From Fibrobacter sp. (GTDB lineage Bacteria; Fibrobacterota; Fibrobacteria; Fibrobacterales; Fibrobacteraceae), in the NCBI GenBank assembly GCA_017550445.1, contig JAFZOV010000178.1, forward strand, positions 1-14,176: a stretch of DNA of 14,176 nucleotides, in the 5' to 3' direction. The notes under the pieces were generated by a model. The model saw only the letters and a list, made by a program, of their open reading frames with translations, had not been told where the DNA came from and did no database searches. Positions within the stretch are counted from its first letter, which is position 1; each line of letters begins with the position of its first letter. A program made the translations under genes and the position numbers. Shown here piece after piece: positions 6,389 through 13,513 of the stretch.

Positions 6389-8036
6389 CGTTGTAAAGAC
6401 GAAAGTGGATTCCTTGTTTGAGGCGTTTTCGGTACTTGCGAATGGTGCTTATACCTATGTCACCGACATGAGGACCGATTGGACCCGCTGGTCCAAAGAG
6501 GCTGTTCGATATTTCGGTTTGCCAGATGAATATATGCAGGGCGTCTCTTATACCTGGATGGAAAAGATTCATCCGGATGATCGTGCTGCGTATAAAGAAA
6601 ATATTGACGCCGTCATGAAAGGCGAAACGAATGAACATAATCTTCAATATCGTGTGCGGACAAAGGACGGCCGGTATATTGTATGTACTTGTCGTGGCGT
6701 GCTGCTCCGTAACGAAAATGGGGAACCCGACTACTTTGGCGGGATGATCAAAAATAACGACACGCTAAGCTATTATGATGATGTCTCGAACATGAGAAGC
6801 CTTTATGGCTTCCTTGAAGATCTGCAGTCGGCAAATTGGCGCGGAGAAGGCTTGCAGATAATGACTCTGGGCATTAATGACTTTTCGCGCTTGAATGAAA
6901 TTTACGGCTATACTTTTGGAAACCGTGTGCTGCAGGAATTTTCAAGTATGCTCAAGACGGAGGCCCATGGAATGGGGGACTGGTATCGATTGGACGGTAC
7001 CAAGTTTGCCATTGTCTACCAAAAAACTTCCGTCGATGACTTGAAGAACCTGTACAAGCGAATCCAGTACAACTCCATTCATGACTTTAATGTGGATGGA
7101 ACCCGCGTGGTTCTTTCGTTTGTGGCTGGAGCCATTAATCTTGAAAAATTTGATGTCAGCGCAGAAACGGTGTATTCATGCTTGCGCTTTGCCTATTATG
7201 AATCCAAGAATAATCACTTGGGTGAACTGTTTATTCTTAAGAACAACGTAAATGATGACAAACGCTTTGCTATTGAACGTATTAACGTTATCCGCAATAG
7301 CATTGTAAACAACTGTGAAGGATTCTACTTGTGCTACCAGCCGATTGTGGACGCCAATACTGAAAAGGTGATTGGTGCAGAATCCTTGATCCGTTGGAAA
7401 AACGAAGAATACGGCGTTGTTCCCCCAGTGGAGTTTGTGGACGTTTTGGAACAGGATAACTTGTTCCCTGAACTGGGTAAGTGGATCTTGAAAACCTCCA
7501 TCAAGGATGCGAAAAAGTTCCTGGAATCTTATCCGAGCTTTGTGATAAACGTGAACCTTTCGTACACACAGCTAGAAAAGCCTGACTTTGTTGAAAGTGT
7601 ACTCCATATTCTGGAAGAAGAAAAATTCCCGCCGCAGAACCTGTGCCTGGAAATTACGGAACGTTGCCGTCTTTTGGATATGTCCCTTCTGAAGGATATT
7701 TTCACGAGGCTCCGCAATCGGGGAATCAAGGTTGCCCTTGATGACTTCGGTACGGGATTCAGTTCTATCGGCGTGTTGCGTGAACTCCCGGTGACCACGG
7801 TGAAGATTGACCGTAGCTTTGTGATGAATATCGAAGATAATCCATCTGACCAGAAAACGGTGCGCTTTATTTCGGAACTGGCCGATTCGTTCTCTTCTTC
7901 AGTGACTGCGGAAGGTATTGAAACTCCTAAAATGCGCGAATTCTTGCTGCGCTTCAAGATCAAGAGTTTGCAGGGTTTCTATTACTCGAAACCGCTTCCG
8001 GTTGATGAATTCATGGACAAGTACGTGAATGCTTAG
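6381..8036 (+). CDS. PAS / degenerate GGDEF / EAL cyclic-di-GMP phosphodiesterase
   Basis: A 551-residue cytoplasmic protein. A PAS domain of the PAS_3 type covers about 12-125 (WMEKIHPDDR; YRVRTKDGRYI). A GGDEF-like domain (about 135-285) keeps INDFSRLNEIYGYTFGNRVL, but its active site reads DGTKF (205-209), so it should not make c-di-GMP and may only bind GTP. The EAL domain (about 300-548) has all expected catalytic residues: E334 and R338 in AESLIRW, N392 in NVNLS, E424 in LEITE, D454 and D455 in DDFGTGFSS, K475 in VKIDRSF, E511 in AEGIET and Q531 in LQGFYYSKP. It should be an active phosphodiesterase giving pGpG. It overlaps the cyclase gene by 8 bp, pairing synthesis and breakdown under two different sensors. 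Confidence 0.9.
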   Translation: MDSVVKTKVDSLFEAFSVLANGAYTYVTDMRTDWTRWSKEAVRYFGLPDEYMQGVSYTWMEKIHPDDRAAYKENIDAVMKGETNEHNLQYRVRTKDGRYIVCTCRGVLLRNENGEPDYFGGMIKNNDTLSYYDDVSNMRSLYGFLEDLQSANWRGEGLQIMTLGINDFSRLNEIYGYTFGNRVLQEFSSMLKTEAHGMGDWYRLDGTKFAIVYQKTSVDDLKNLYKRIQYNSIHDFNVDGTRVVLSFVAGAINLEKFDVSAETVYSCLRFAYYESKNNHLGELFILKNNVNDDKRFAIERINVIRNSIVNNCEGFYLCYQPIVDANTEKVIGAESLIRWKNEEYGVVPPVEFVDVLEQDNLFPELGKWILKTSIKDAKKFLESYPSFVINVNLSYTQLEKPDFVESVLHILEEEKFPPQNLCLEITERCRLLDMSLLKDIFTRLRNRGIKVALDDFGTGFSSIGVLRELPVTTVKIDRSFVMNIEDNPSDQKTVRFISELADSFSSSVTAEGIETPKMREFLLRFKIKSLQGFYYSKPLPVDEFMDKYVNA

Positions 8037-8039
8037 GGA

Positions 8040-8138
8040 AGTTACTAGTTCTAAGTTCTGAGTTACTAGAAAAGTAAGGCTAAATCGCACCTTGCAGTAG
8101 TTACTAGTAACTAGTAACTGGTAACTAATAACTAAATT
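8040..8138. repeat. Inverted heptad-repeat array (second intergenic copy)
   Basis: Four in-phase forward heptads run 8040-8067: AGTTACT, AGTTCTA, AGTTCTG, AGTTACT. A 29-nt unrelated core follows, then AGTTACT (8099-8105) and reverse-type units AGTAACT, AGTAACT, GGTAACT, AATAACT (8106-8133). The junction 8098-8113 is a 16-bp perfect palindrome. The array ends with GTAACTAATAACTAAATT (8121-8138), identical to 3545-3562. It fills the gap between the EAL and GT-C genes. Confidence 0.8.
8133..8138 (+). promoter_or_regulatory. Putative -10 element of the GT-C gene, at the edge of the heptad array
   Basis: TAAATT ends 6 nt before ATG 8145 and is the last part of the heptad array. The intervening AGGGGC is purine-rich, but it lies within 1-2 nt of the ATG, too near for a standard Shine-Dalgarno. 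Confidence 0.4.
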
Positions 8139-8144
8139 AGGGGC

Positions 8145-10634
8145 ATGAAGAATATTCTTGAGCGTCTGGGCATTGGCCGCAGGCATTTTACTGTTATTGG
8201 AATTACGCTTGCCGTACTGGTTGTCGCATTCCTTGTTTTCAATAATTTGACAGTTTCTTACGCAAGGCGTTGGGATATCGATTGGGGCTATTACGCAATC
8301 CTTTCGACGTTCATTCTGCTTGTCGTAGGTTTTGTCGTAAATTTCCCGGTAATTGCGCAGGGGTGGAGAGGCTTTAAACCCTCGGGCAAGAGCATTTGTG
8401 CATTTGCGGGCATCGTTCTTGTGTTTTCGGTATTCATGTTCGGAAACATCAGCAACACGCACCGCGTGCTGAGTGATGAAACGAGCTGGGAGTCCATGGG
8501 GCTCCAGATGTATTTTCAACATACGGGTGGCGTTTGTAACGAAGGTGTTTGGACCGATGGTGTGCTGGATTGTAAAACCGAGGTGAACAACTTCAAGGGC
8601 AAGGCGCTTGGCTTTGTGTATTCGCTGGTGTTCAACTTTATGAATCCGAACCGCGATACCGCATTGCTGGTGAACTTCCCGTTCTACTTGCTTAGCTTGC
8701 TGTTCTTCTTCTTTGCGCTTTCCAAGTGGTTCAAGAATGAATGGGCGGCCCTTGCGGCGACGGCGTTCTTGGGCGGTATGCCGATTTACCTTTTGCAGGC
8801 GCGGTCGGCATCTACCGAAGTTCTTTACATATTCTTGCTTGCGGCTTTGATGGCGTGGTATGCCTTTGTGCCGGCAAGCAAGGTGAACTGGAAACATTTC
8901 TTGCTTACGGTGCCGCTGCTCGGTTTCTTTGCCCAGACTCGACAGGAAACGGTATTTGCGTTTATTCCTTTTGCTCTCTACTACTATAAGTATTTCTTTG
9001 AAAAGGCTCATAGGCTGCCGCTGTTTGTGGCTGCAGTGATTGCCGTGAGCTGGCCTTCGGTGAATACCATGGCGGCTTACCGCGGCTACGATTTTCAGGG
9101 GGGCGAACATGCGGCGCATTCCTTTGAAAACTTCTGGTTCAACTTGAAGACGAATATCGAAGTCATGCTGAATCTGGATAAGGATCCGTCTTTTGGCGGC
9201 ATTATGCAGAATCCGTTCTACACGACCTTTACCATTATTTTGCTCGTGGCAACGGCATGGCTCCTGTTCCGTTTGATTTATTCTCGGCGCTACTGGCGTG
9301 GAGCCTTGCTCGGTATTTTCTTCTGCTTGCAGATTTTTGTCATCATGTTCAATGTGTCAGGGACGTTTACCATCGACATCAACCAGCGTTATGTGCTGGT
9401 GGCGCTCCCGTTGTTCGCCTTGATTATGGCGCTTGGCTTGTATGACGCCTTGGTTTTCTCGACAAAAATGAAACCTGTGGCGGCGGGAAAGATTGTTCTG
9501 GCGGTGGCTACGGCGCTGTCGGTTGGCCTCATGATTTACCATGGTGATAGTTATCGTCACAACATGCTCTACTACAAGAACAAGCTGCTTGGCGAAGAAG
9601 ATTACCTGGACAAGGCGTTGGAAAGCTATCCTAAGAATTCCATCTTCATTTATGCACGCCCCTGGCAGATGCTTGCATCGGGCCATAGTTCCTTCAGTGA
9701 GCGATCCTTCATGAGTTGGGATAACGAAACCTTTGCCAAGTGGCAGCAGGTGTCTGGCGGGAACATTTACATGGTGCGCGGTCAGGACGGCTACGGCGAA
9801 CTGAACCGCAAGTCGCGCGTGGTGGGCTTCAAGACGACTGACCAGGTGGACGAAATCTTGAATGACTACAAGAGCGAAAGGGTGCTGATTGAGCCCAAGT
9901 TGTTTGGGTACCCGCTTGCGATTTACAAGATTACGGCAAAGAAGGGTGTGTCTACCTACTTGCAGAATTTCTTTGTAAGCGACATGGAAAACAATGCCAT
10001 GATCGTGAACAAGCGGTTCCCAGAAACCATTACTTGTTCCTATTCGTTGAACGGCGAACTTCAAGAAGATTTGATGCTTTCGCAATCGTCGGATACGTTA
10101 CAGCTTGATTCGACCAAGATTCGTGCTGGCATGAACAGTGTGACAATCGAATGCTTGATGCCTGATTCCGATACGCTTAAGCTCAAGAAGGATTTCTTTG
10201 TGGAATCCCCTGAAGTGATGCTGCTTTCTGAACTCAAGATGGATGCCTTTGATCAGGCATGGGGACAGCCCCAGAAGAATACGACGGTGGAACATCGAAA
10301 GATTACCATTGACAAGGAAGTCTTCCGTTACGGAATCGGTTCCCATGCTCCGTCGTTCCTTCGCTATACGCTGCCTCGTTCTTTCGACAAGTTCCATGCA
10401 ACAATCGGTCTTGATGACGAGAGCGTTGGTGGCGATGGCGCTTCGTTCATTGTGATGGGCGATAACCGCGAACTCTTCCGCAGCAAGCGCATGTATTCCA
10501 CCGAAAAGCAGACGATTACGGTAGATGTGACGGGCGTGCGTGTCTTGGAACTCCGCTTGGACGAAGGTGACAAGCACGATAAGGATTATGACCACGGCGA
10601 TTGGGCGAATGCCTGGCTGGAGGCCTCTCGTTGA
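8145..10634 (+). CDS. GT-C membrane glycosyltransferase with C-terminal NPCBM domain
   Basis: An 829-residue protein. Three N-terminal helices (about 14-36, 47-69, 83-100) lead into an external loop with the acidic pair D111-E112 (VLSDETSWESMG), the place where GT-C enzymes of the PMT/ArnT type keep their catalytic acid. Two cysteines in that loop (C131, C143) could pair. More helices follow to about 465, including INQRYVLVALPLFALIM. The rest (about 470-829) is soluble and should face the periplasm. Its last part, about 693-828, is an NPCBM domain: YGIGSHAPSFLRYTL (729-743), FHATIGLDD (750-758), and YDHGDWANAWLEA at the end. GT-C enzymes use polyprenyl-phosphate sugars. The acceptor is unknown; coupling to the next gene suggests surface-glycan or glycolipid work. 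Confidence 0.8.
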   Translation: MKNILERLGIGRRHFTVIGITLAVLVVAFLVFNNLTVSYARRWDIDWGYYAILSTFILLVVGFVVNFPVIAQGWRGFKPSGKSICAFAGIVLVFSVFMFGNISNTHRVLSDETSWESMGLQMYFQHTGGVCNEGVWTDGVLDCKTEVNNFKGKALGFVYSLVFNFMNPNRDTALLVNFPFYLLSLLFFFFALSKWFKNEWAALAATAFLGGMPIYLLQARSASTEVLYIFLLAALMAWYAFVPASKVNWKHFLLTVPLLGFFAQTRQETVFAFIPFALYYYKYFFEKAHRLPLFVAAVIAVSWPSVNTMAAYRGYDFQGGEHAAHSFENFWFNLKTNIEVMLNLDKDPSFGGIMQNPFYTTFTIILLVATAWLLFRLIYSRRYWRGALLGIFFCLQIFVIMFNVSGTFTIDINQRYVLVALPLFALIMALGLYDALVFSTKMKPVAAGKIVLAVATALSVGLMIYHGDSYRHNMLYYKNKLLGEEDYLDKALESYPKNSIFIYARPWQMLASGHSSFSERSFMSWDNETFAKWQQVSGGNIYMVRGQDGYGELNRKSRVVGFKTTDQVDEILNDYKSERVLIEPKLFGYPLAIYKITAKKGVSTYLQNFFVSDMENNAMIVNKRFPETITCSYSLNGELQEDLMLSQSSDTLQLDSTKIRAGMNSVTIECLMPDSDTLKLKKDFFVESPEVMLLSELKMDAFDQAWGQPQKNTTVEHRKITIDKEVFRYGIGSHAPSFLRYTLPRSFDKFHATIGLDDESVGGDGASFIVMGDNRELFRSKRMYSTEKQTITVDVTGVRVLELRLDEGDKHDKDYDHGDWANAWLEASR
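10619..10623 (+). promoter_or_regulatory. Ribosome binding site fixing a TTG start
   Basis: GGAGG lies 7 nt before TTG 10631. It sits in the last codons of the GT-C gene and supports the overlapping TTG start of the next gene rather than the in-frame ATG at 10601. Confidence 0.75.
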
Positions 10635-11719
10635 AAGTCCTTGTAGCACCTTTGGATTGGGGGCTCGGGCATGCGACACGTTGCGTGCCGGTGGTCCGTG
10701 AATTCCTGAATCAGGGTGCCGAGGTGGAGCTTGCTGTGGTTCGCTCGAATGCGGCTTTGCTGCGCGGTTTTTTCCCGGAACTTCGCCAGAGACTAGCTCC
10801 GTCTTATAACATCGTTTATCCGAAGCACGGTTACAATATGGGGCTGTGGTTGGTAAAGAACGGTGTCCATCTGCGTGCGGTGATGAGCTATGAGCATCGC
10901 TTTGCCGAAGAAATGGTGGAACGCTACCACTATGATGTTCTGGTATCTGACAACCGTTTCGGTTTTTATAGCCGCCGTGCGAAATCTGTTTATATGACGC
11001 ATCAGCGTCGCATAGCCTTTCCTAAAGTGCTTTCTGCTTTTGAGCCCCTGGGGATGCTTTGGCATGCCTCGGTCATGAAGCGTTTTGATGAAGTCTGGGT
11101 TCCGGACTTGCCTGATTTTCCGGGGTATGCGGCGGGACTTTCTCATTTGGATAAGTCTCCGGTGCCGGTAAAGTATGTGGGGGCGTTGTCCCGTTTTGAA
11201 AATCACCTTGAGGTAGATGTGCCCCGGACTTATAAGTTTGTGGCCGTAGTCTCGGGTGTGGAACCGGCGCGGAGCCGTTTTGAAACGATGTTGCGCAAGG
11301 TGCTTGCAAAGGTTCCCGGTCGCCACGCCATCATTTTGGGAAAACCTGTTTTGGGCGTAAAATCCTGGAGTGAAGGCAATATCGATTTTCACACCCACTT
11401 GCCAGATAAGGATTTTACAGAAACGGTTCGTGGCGCCCAGTGGGTTGTGTCTCGCGGCGGTTACAGCACGGTGATGGATATGGCTGTCCTTGGCGCAAAG
11501 TGCATTTTCGTGCCGACTCCAGGACAGTACGAGCAAATTATCTTGGCGAACGATCTTTCCCGTGAATGCAGTGCTGTTGCGATTGATGAATCCAAATTCA
11601 CCATAGAAACGCTCCTTGCCGCTGTTAGCGAAAAAGGAAACGTTGCATTGCCGAAACCAAGAGATAATGAACTTTTAAAGAATGCTGTAAGCGGCGTTCT
11701 GGCAACTATTAACTATTAA
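10631..11719 (+). CDS. GT-B glycosyltransferase, GT28/MurG-like
   Basis: A 362-residue soluble or membrane-associated enzyme. The N-terminus KVLVAPLDWGLGHATRCVPV has the glycine-rich loop of MurG-like GT-B enzymes. The C-terminal half holds the sugar-nucleotide site signature SRGGYSTVMDMAVLGAKCIFVPTPGQYEQ (near 275-303), as in the GT28 C-terminal domain. It should transfer a sugar from a nucleotide donor; donor and acceptor cannot be told. The start is TTG 10631, overlapping the upstream TGA by two bases (TTGA) with GGAGG 7 nt upstream, and the conserved N-terminus begins there. It is translationally coupled to the GT-C gene. The last codons and the stop (LATINY, TAA 11717-11719) are written by heptad repeats AACTATT, so the end of the gene may have been remodelled. 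Confidence 0.83.
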   Translation: MKVLVAPLDWGLGHATRCVPVVREFLNQGAEVELAVVRSNAALLRGFFPELRQRLAPSYNIVYPKHGYNMGLWLVKNGVHLRAVMSYEHRFAEEMVERYHYDVLVSDNRFGFYSRRAKSVYMTHQRRIAFPKVLSAFEPLGMLWHASVMKRFDEVWVPDLPDFPGYAAGLSHLDKSPVPVKYVGALSRFENHLEVDVPRTYKFVAVVSGVEPARSRFETMLRKVLAKVPGRHAIILGKPVLGVKSWSEGNIDFHTHLPDKDFTETVRGAQWVVSRGGYSTVMDMAVLGAKCIFVPTPGQYEQIILANDLSRECSAVAIDESKFTIETLLAAVSEKGNVALPKPRDNELLKNAVSGVLATINY

Positions 11720-11734
11720 CTGCGCCGAAGGCGC
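11704..11734 (+). repeat. Short heptad repeat and GC hairpin at the glycosyltransferase 3' end
   Basis: AACTATT, AACTATT, AACT (11704-11721) overlaps the last codons and stop. It is followed at once by the hairpin GCGCC-GAA-GGCGC (11722-11734). Heptads next to a 5-bp GC hairpin with a 3-nt loop also occur at 3515-3544. No T tract follows, so it is not a typical terminator. Confidence 0.55.
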
Positions 11735-11742
11735 TCCGAACT

Positions 11743-12429
11743 ATGCCTCAATTCATTCTCGCTTTCCCTCTGACAAAAGAAATCGGCGAACCTCTCGCTC
11801 TGACTGAAACGGTAACGCTCGCTGCCGATGCAACTTCAGCGATTATTCCAGGCTGTAGCGTGATGTTCAAGGTCATCCGCAAAGAACATGTGGCTGGCCT
11901 TGCCGACATTTTCAAGGAACATCAGGATATCTCTGCAGAAACAGCTGCGTCAATCGATGCGCACAAGTCGTTGCTATTCTTGCTTGGCGAAGTGAAGAAC
12001 ATCGAAGAAGTGACTCAGGTGAATATGGCAATCCTCAAGGTGTTCAATGCTGGCGCCTTGGGCGTTTACATGCAGCAATGCGGTGCCGCGTGGACTGCCG
12101 ATGGTTTCCGCGAAGAAGTGGGCGATGGTGAATGTCCGATGGACCCGTGGATTAACTTTGTGGAAGCGGGTGATGCTATCTATACGCTGGGCCTTGCAAC
12201 ATTTGTGCTGCCAGATTTGTGCATTGCGGCTAGTGCCGAAGACCCGCAGGAAGCTTTGCTGATGGCTGCGGACTCCTTGTTCGGCGATGGTATTCCGGCA
12301 AAGTCCGGTTCCGAAGTGGATCTTGGCGAAGGTGAACGCTACGTGCTCCGCGCCGAGGCGAAGAATCCATTTCCAAAAGAATCCCCTGAATACAATAAAC
12401 AGGGGATTCTCAGGTTGATTAAAAAGTAA
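11743..12429 (+). CDS. Conserved-looking hypothetical protein, 228 residues
   Basis: A soluble acidic protein with no signal peptide or clear membrane helix. The visible landmarks are MPQFILAFPLTKEIG at the start, a helical middle with HKSLLFLLGEVKNIEEVTQVNMAILKVFNAGALGVYMQQCGAAW (about 73-116), and a C-terminal part with GEGERYVLRAEAKNPFPKESPEYN. The middle vaguely resembles DUF4261-type proteins, but I cannot confirm that and do not assign it. The gene starts 23 nt after the glycosyltransferase stop, next to the small GC hairpin, on the same strand. No Shine-Dalgarno is evident and no promoter stands out, so it may be read with the upstream genes. It ends convergent with metF, with 9 nt between the stops. 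Confidence 0.7.
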   Translation: MPQFILAFPLTKEIGEPLALTETVTLAADATSAIIPGCSVMFKVIRKEHVAGLADIFKEHQDISAETAASIDAHKSLLFLLGEVKNIEEVTQVNMAILKVFNAGALGVYMQQCGAAWTADGFREEVGDGECPMDPWINFVEAGDAIYTLGLATFVLPDLCIAASAEDPQEALLMAADSLFGDGIPAKSGSEVDLGEGERYVLRAEAKNPFPKESPEYNKQGILRLIKK

Positions 12430-12444
12430 ATTTGGAAATTACTT
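12424..12444 (-). terminator. AT-rich dyad between convergent stops
   Basis: AAGTAA (12424-12429) pairs with TTACTT (12439-12444), with further T-A pairs inside. The stops of the hypothetical gene and of metF lie in the two arms. On the minus strand a run of T follows (complement of A12421-12425), so it could end metF transcripts. The stem is weak. Confidence 0.35.
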
Positions 12445-13326
12445 AAAGTTCTTTCCCAAAATCGCGGTTACGTTCTTGAGAATGCCTTCGGCAACGTCAG
12501 GCTTGTTCATAGAATATACGTGAACATTCGTGATGCCGTTGGCGTACAGGTCGATAATCTGGTCGGTCGCGTAAATGATGCCGGCCTGCTTCATGGCTTC
12601 AGGGTCGCTACCGAACTTGTCTACGAGAGACTTGAAACGTTGCGGCATGAACGAGCCGGAAAGCTTGATGGCGCGTTCCACCTGGTTGGCGTTCGTAATC
12701 GGCATGATACCGGGAAGCACGGGGCAGTTGACGCCTGCGTCGCGGAGTTTGTACAAGAAACTGAAAAACAGGTTATTGTCGAATACCATCTGAGTGGTCA
12801 AAAAGTCTGCACCGGCATCGACCTTTTCTTTAAGGTGCTTGATGTCTTCGGCCTGGTTTGCGCTTTCGGGGTGCTTTTCGGGGTAGCAGGCTGCGCCAAT
12901 GCAGAAGTCGGCATCGGCGGCCTTGAGTTCGCGAATGAGCTCGACAGCGTAATGGTAGTCGCAGTTGTCGCGACCCTTTTCGATGAGTTCCGGAGTCAAG
13001 TCGCCGCGGAGTGCCATCACGTTCTTGATTCCGGCTGCCTTCATGTCTTCGATGCGCTGGTGTACGGTATCCTTGCTGCTAGAAACGCAGGTGAGGTGGG
13101 CAAGCATCGGAATACCGAATTTTTGCTTGAGGTTTTTGGCAATATCGAGCGTGAAGTGGCTTACGCCGCCGCCTGCGCCGTAGGTAACGCTCATAAAGGC
13201 GGGGCCGAGTGCCGCGATAGATTCGGTGGCGGCCTTGACGCTTTCGAAGCTGGTCTCTTTCTTGGGCGGGAATACTTCAAAAGAGAGATTCATCTTGTCT
13301 TGCTTCAGAATGTCGATAATCTTCAT
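12439..13326 (-). CDS. metF: 5,10-methylenetetrahydrofolate reductase
   Basis: A 295-residue cytoplasmic flavoenzyme that reduces 5,10-methylene-THF to 5-methyl-THF, the methyl donor for methionine synthesis. The length is the usual one for bacterial MetF. Motifs of the FAD-binding TIM barrel are present: LSFEVFPPKKE near 14-24, MSVTYGAGGG, HLTCVSSS, VMALRGDLTP, IGAACYPEKHPES, GADFLTTQMVFDN, PVLPGIMPITN, and GITNVHVYSMNK near the end. GGAG lies 5 nt before the ATG (13324-13326), and a good sigma-70-type promoter sits about 66-94 nt upstream. It therefore has its own promoter and a normal leader of nearly 60 nt, unlike most unit-leading genes here. I see no folded leader resembling a SAM or cobalamin riboswitch in so short a space. 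Confidence 0.95.
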   Translation of the reverse strand: MKIIDILKQDKMNLSFEVFPPKKETSFESVKAATESIAALGPAFMSVTYGAGGGVSHFTLDIAKNLKQKFGIPMLAHLTCVSSSKDTVHQRIEDMKAAGIKNVMALRGDLTPELIEKGRDNCDYHYAVELIRELKAADADFCIGAACYPEKHPESANQAEDIKHLKEKVDAGADFLTTQMVFDNNLFFSFLYKLRDAGVNCPVLPGIMPITNANQVERAIKLSGSFMPQRFKSLVDKFGSDPEAMKQAGIIYATDQIIDLYANGITNVHVYSMNKPDVAEGILKNVTAILGKNFK

Positions 13327-13391
13327 AAAATCTCCGTGGGGCAGGTCGGACCGGCACCTTAAGTCTATGCAAATATGTTGATACGTGCATA

Positions 13392-13420
13392 AATATATAA
13401 AGTTTCTATGGGTGTGGCAA
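13392..13420 (-). promoter_or_regulatory. sigma-70-type promoter of metF
   Basis: On the minus strand TTGCCA (13415-13420, 5 of 6 matches to TTGACA), exactly 17 bp, then TATATT (13392-13397, 5 of 6 matches to TATAAT). It lies downstream of the glnN terminator and gives a leader of nearly 60 nt before metF. Confidence 0.6.
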
Positions 13421-13449
13421 TGGCTGATTTAAATATTTACCGATTGTGC

Positions 13450-13486
13450 AAAAAAAAACAATCCGCCGGCGCGAGGGCCGACGAAT
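13450..13486 (-). terminator. Intrinsic terminator of glnN
   Basis: The minus strand reads ATTCGTCGGC, loop CCTCGC, GCCGGCGGAT (10 pairs including two G-U), then TG and nine T. It lies 28 nt after the glnN stop and upstream of the metF promoter, so metF is transcribed independently. Confidence 0.85.
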
Positions 13487-13513
13487 TGCATTTTGAGGTT
13501 CGGATTATGAGGG

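Noticed and set aside
7899..9119. Long minus-strand open frame across the end of the EAL gene and the start of the GT-C gene
   Set aside because: It crosses two well-supported genes and the heptad array, and its translation is basic and low in complexity with no motifs.
12520..13362. Plus-strand open frame over metF
   Set aside because: The minus strand carries every MetF motif; the plus-strand product is a mirror frame with no recognisable domain.
13327..13391. Possible SAM or cobalamin riboswitch before metF
   Set aside because: The predicted leader is only about 60 nt, too short for the common classes, and no conserved core was visible.
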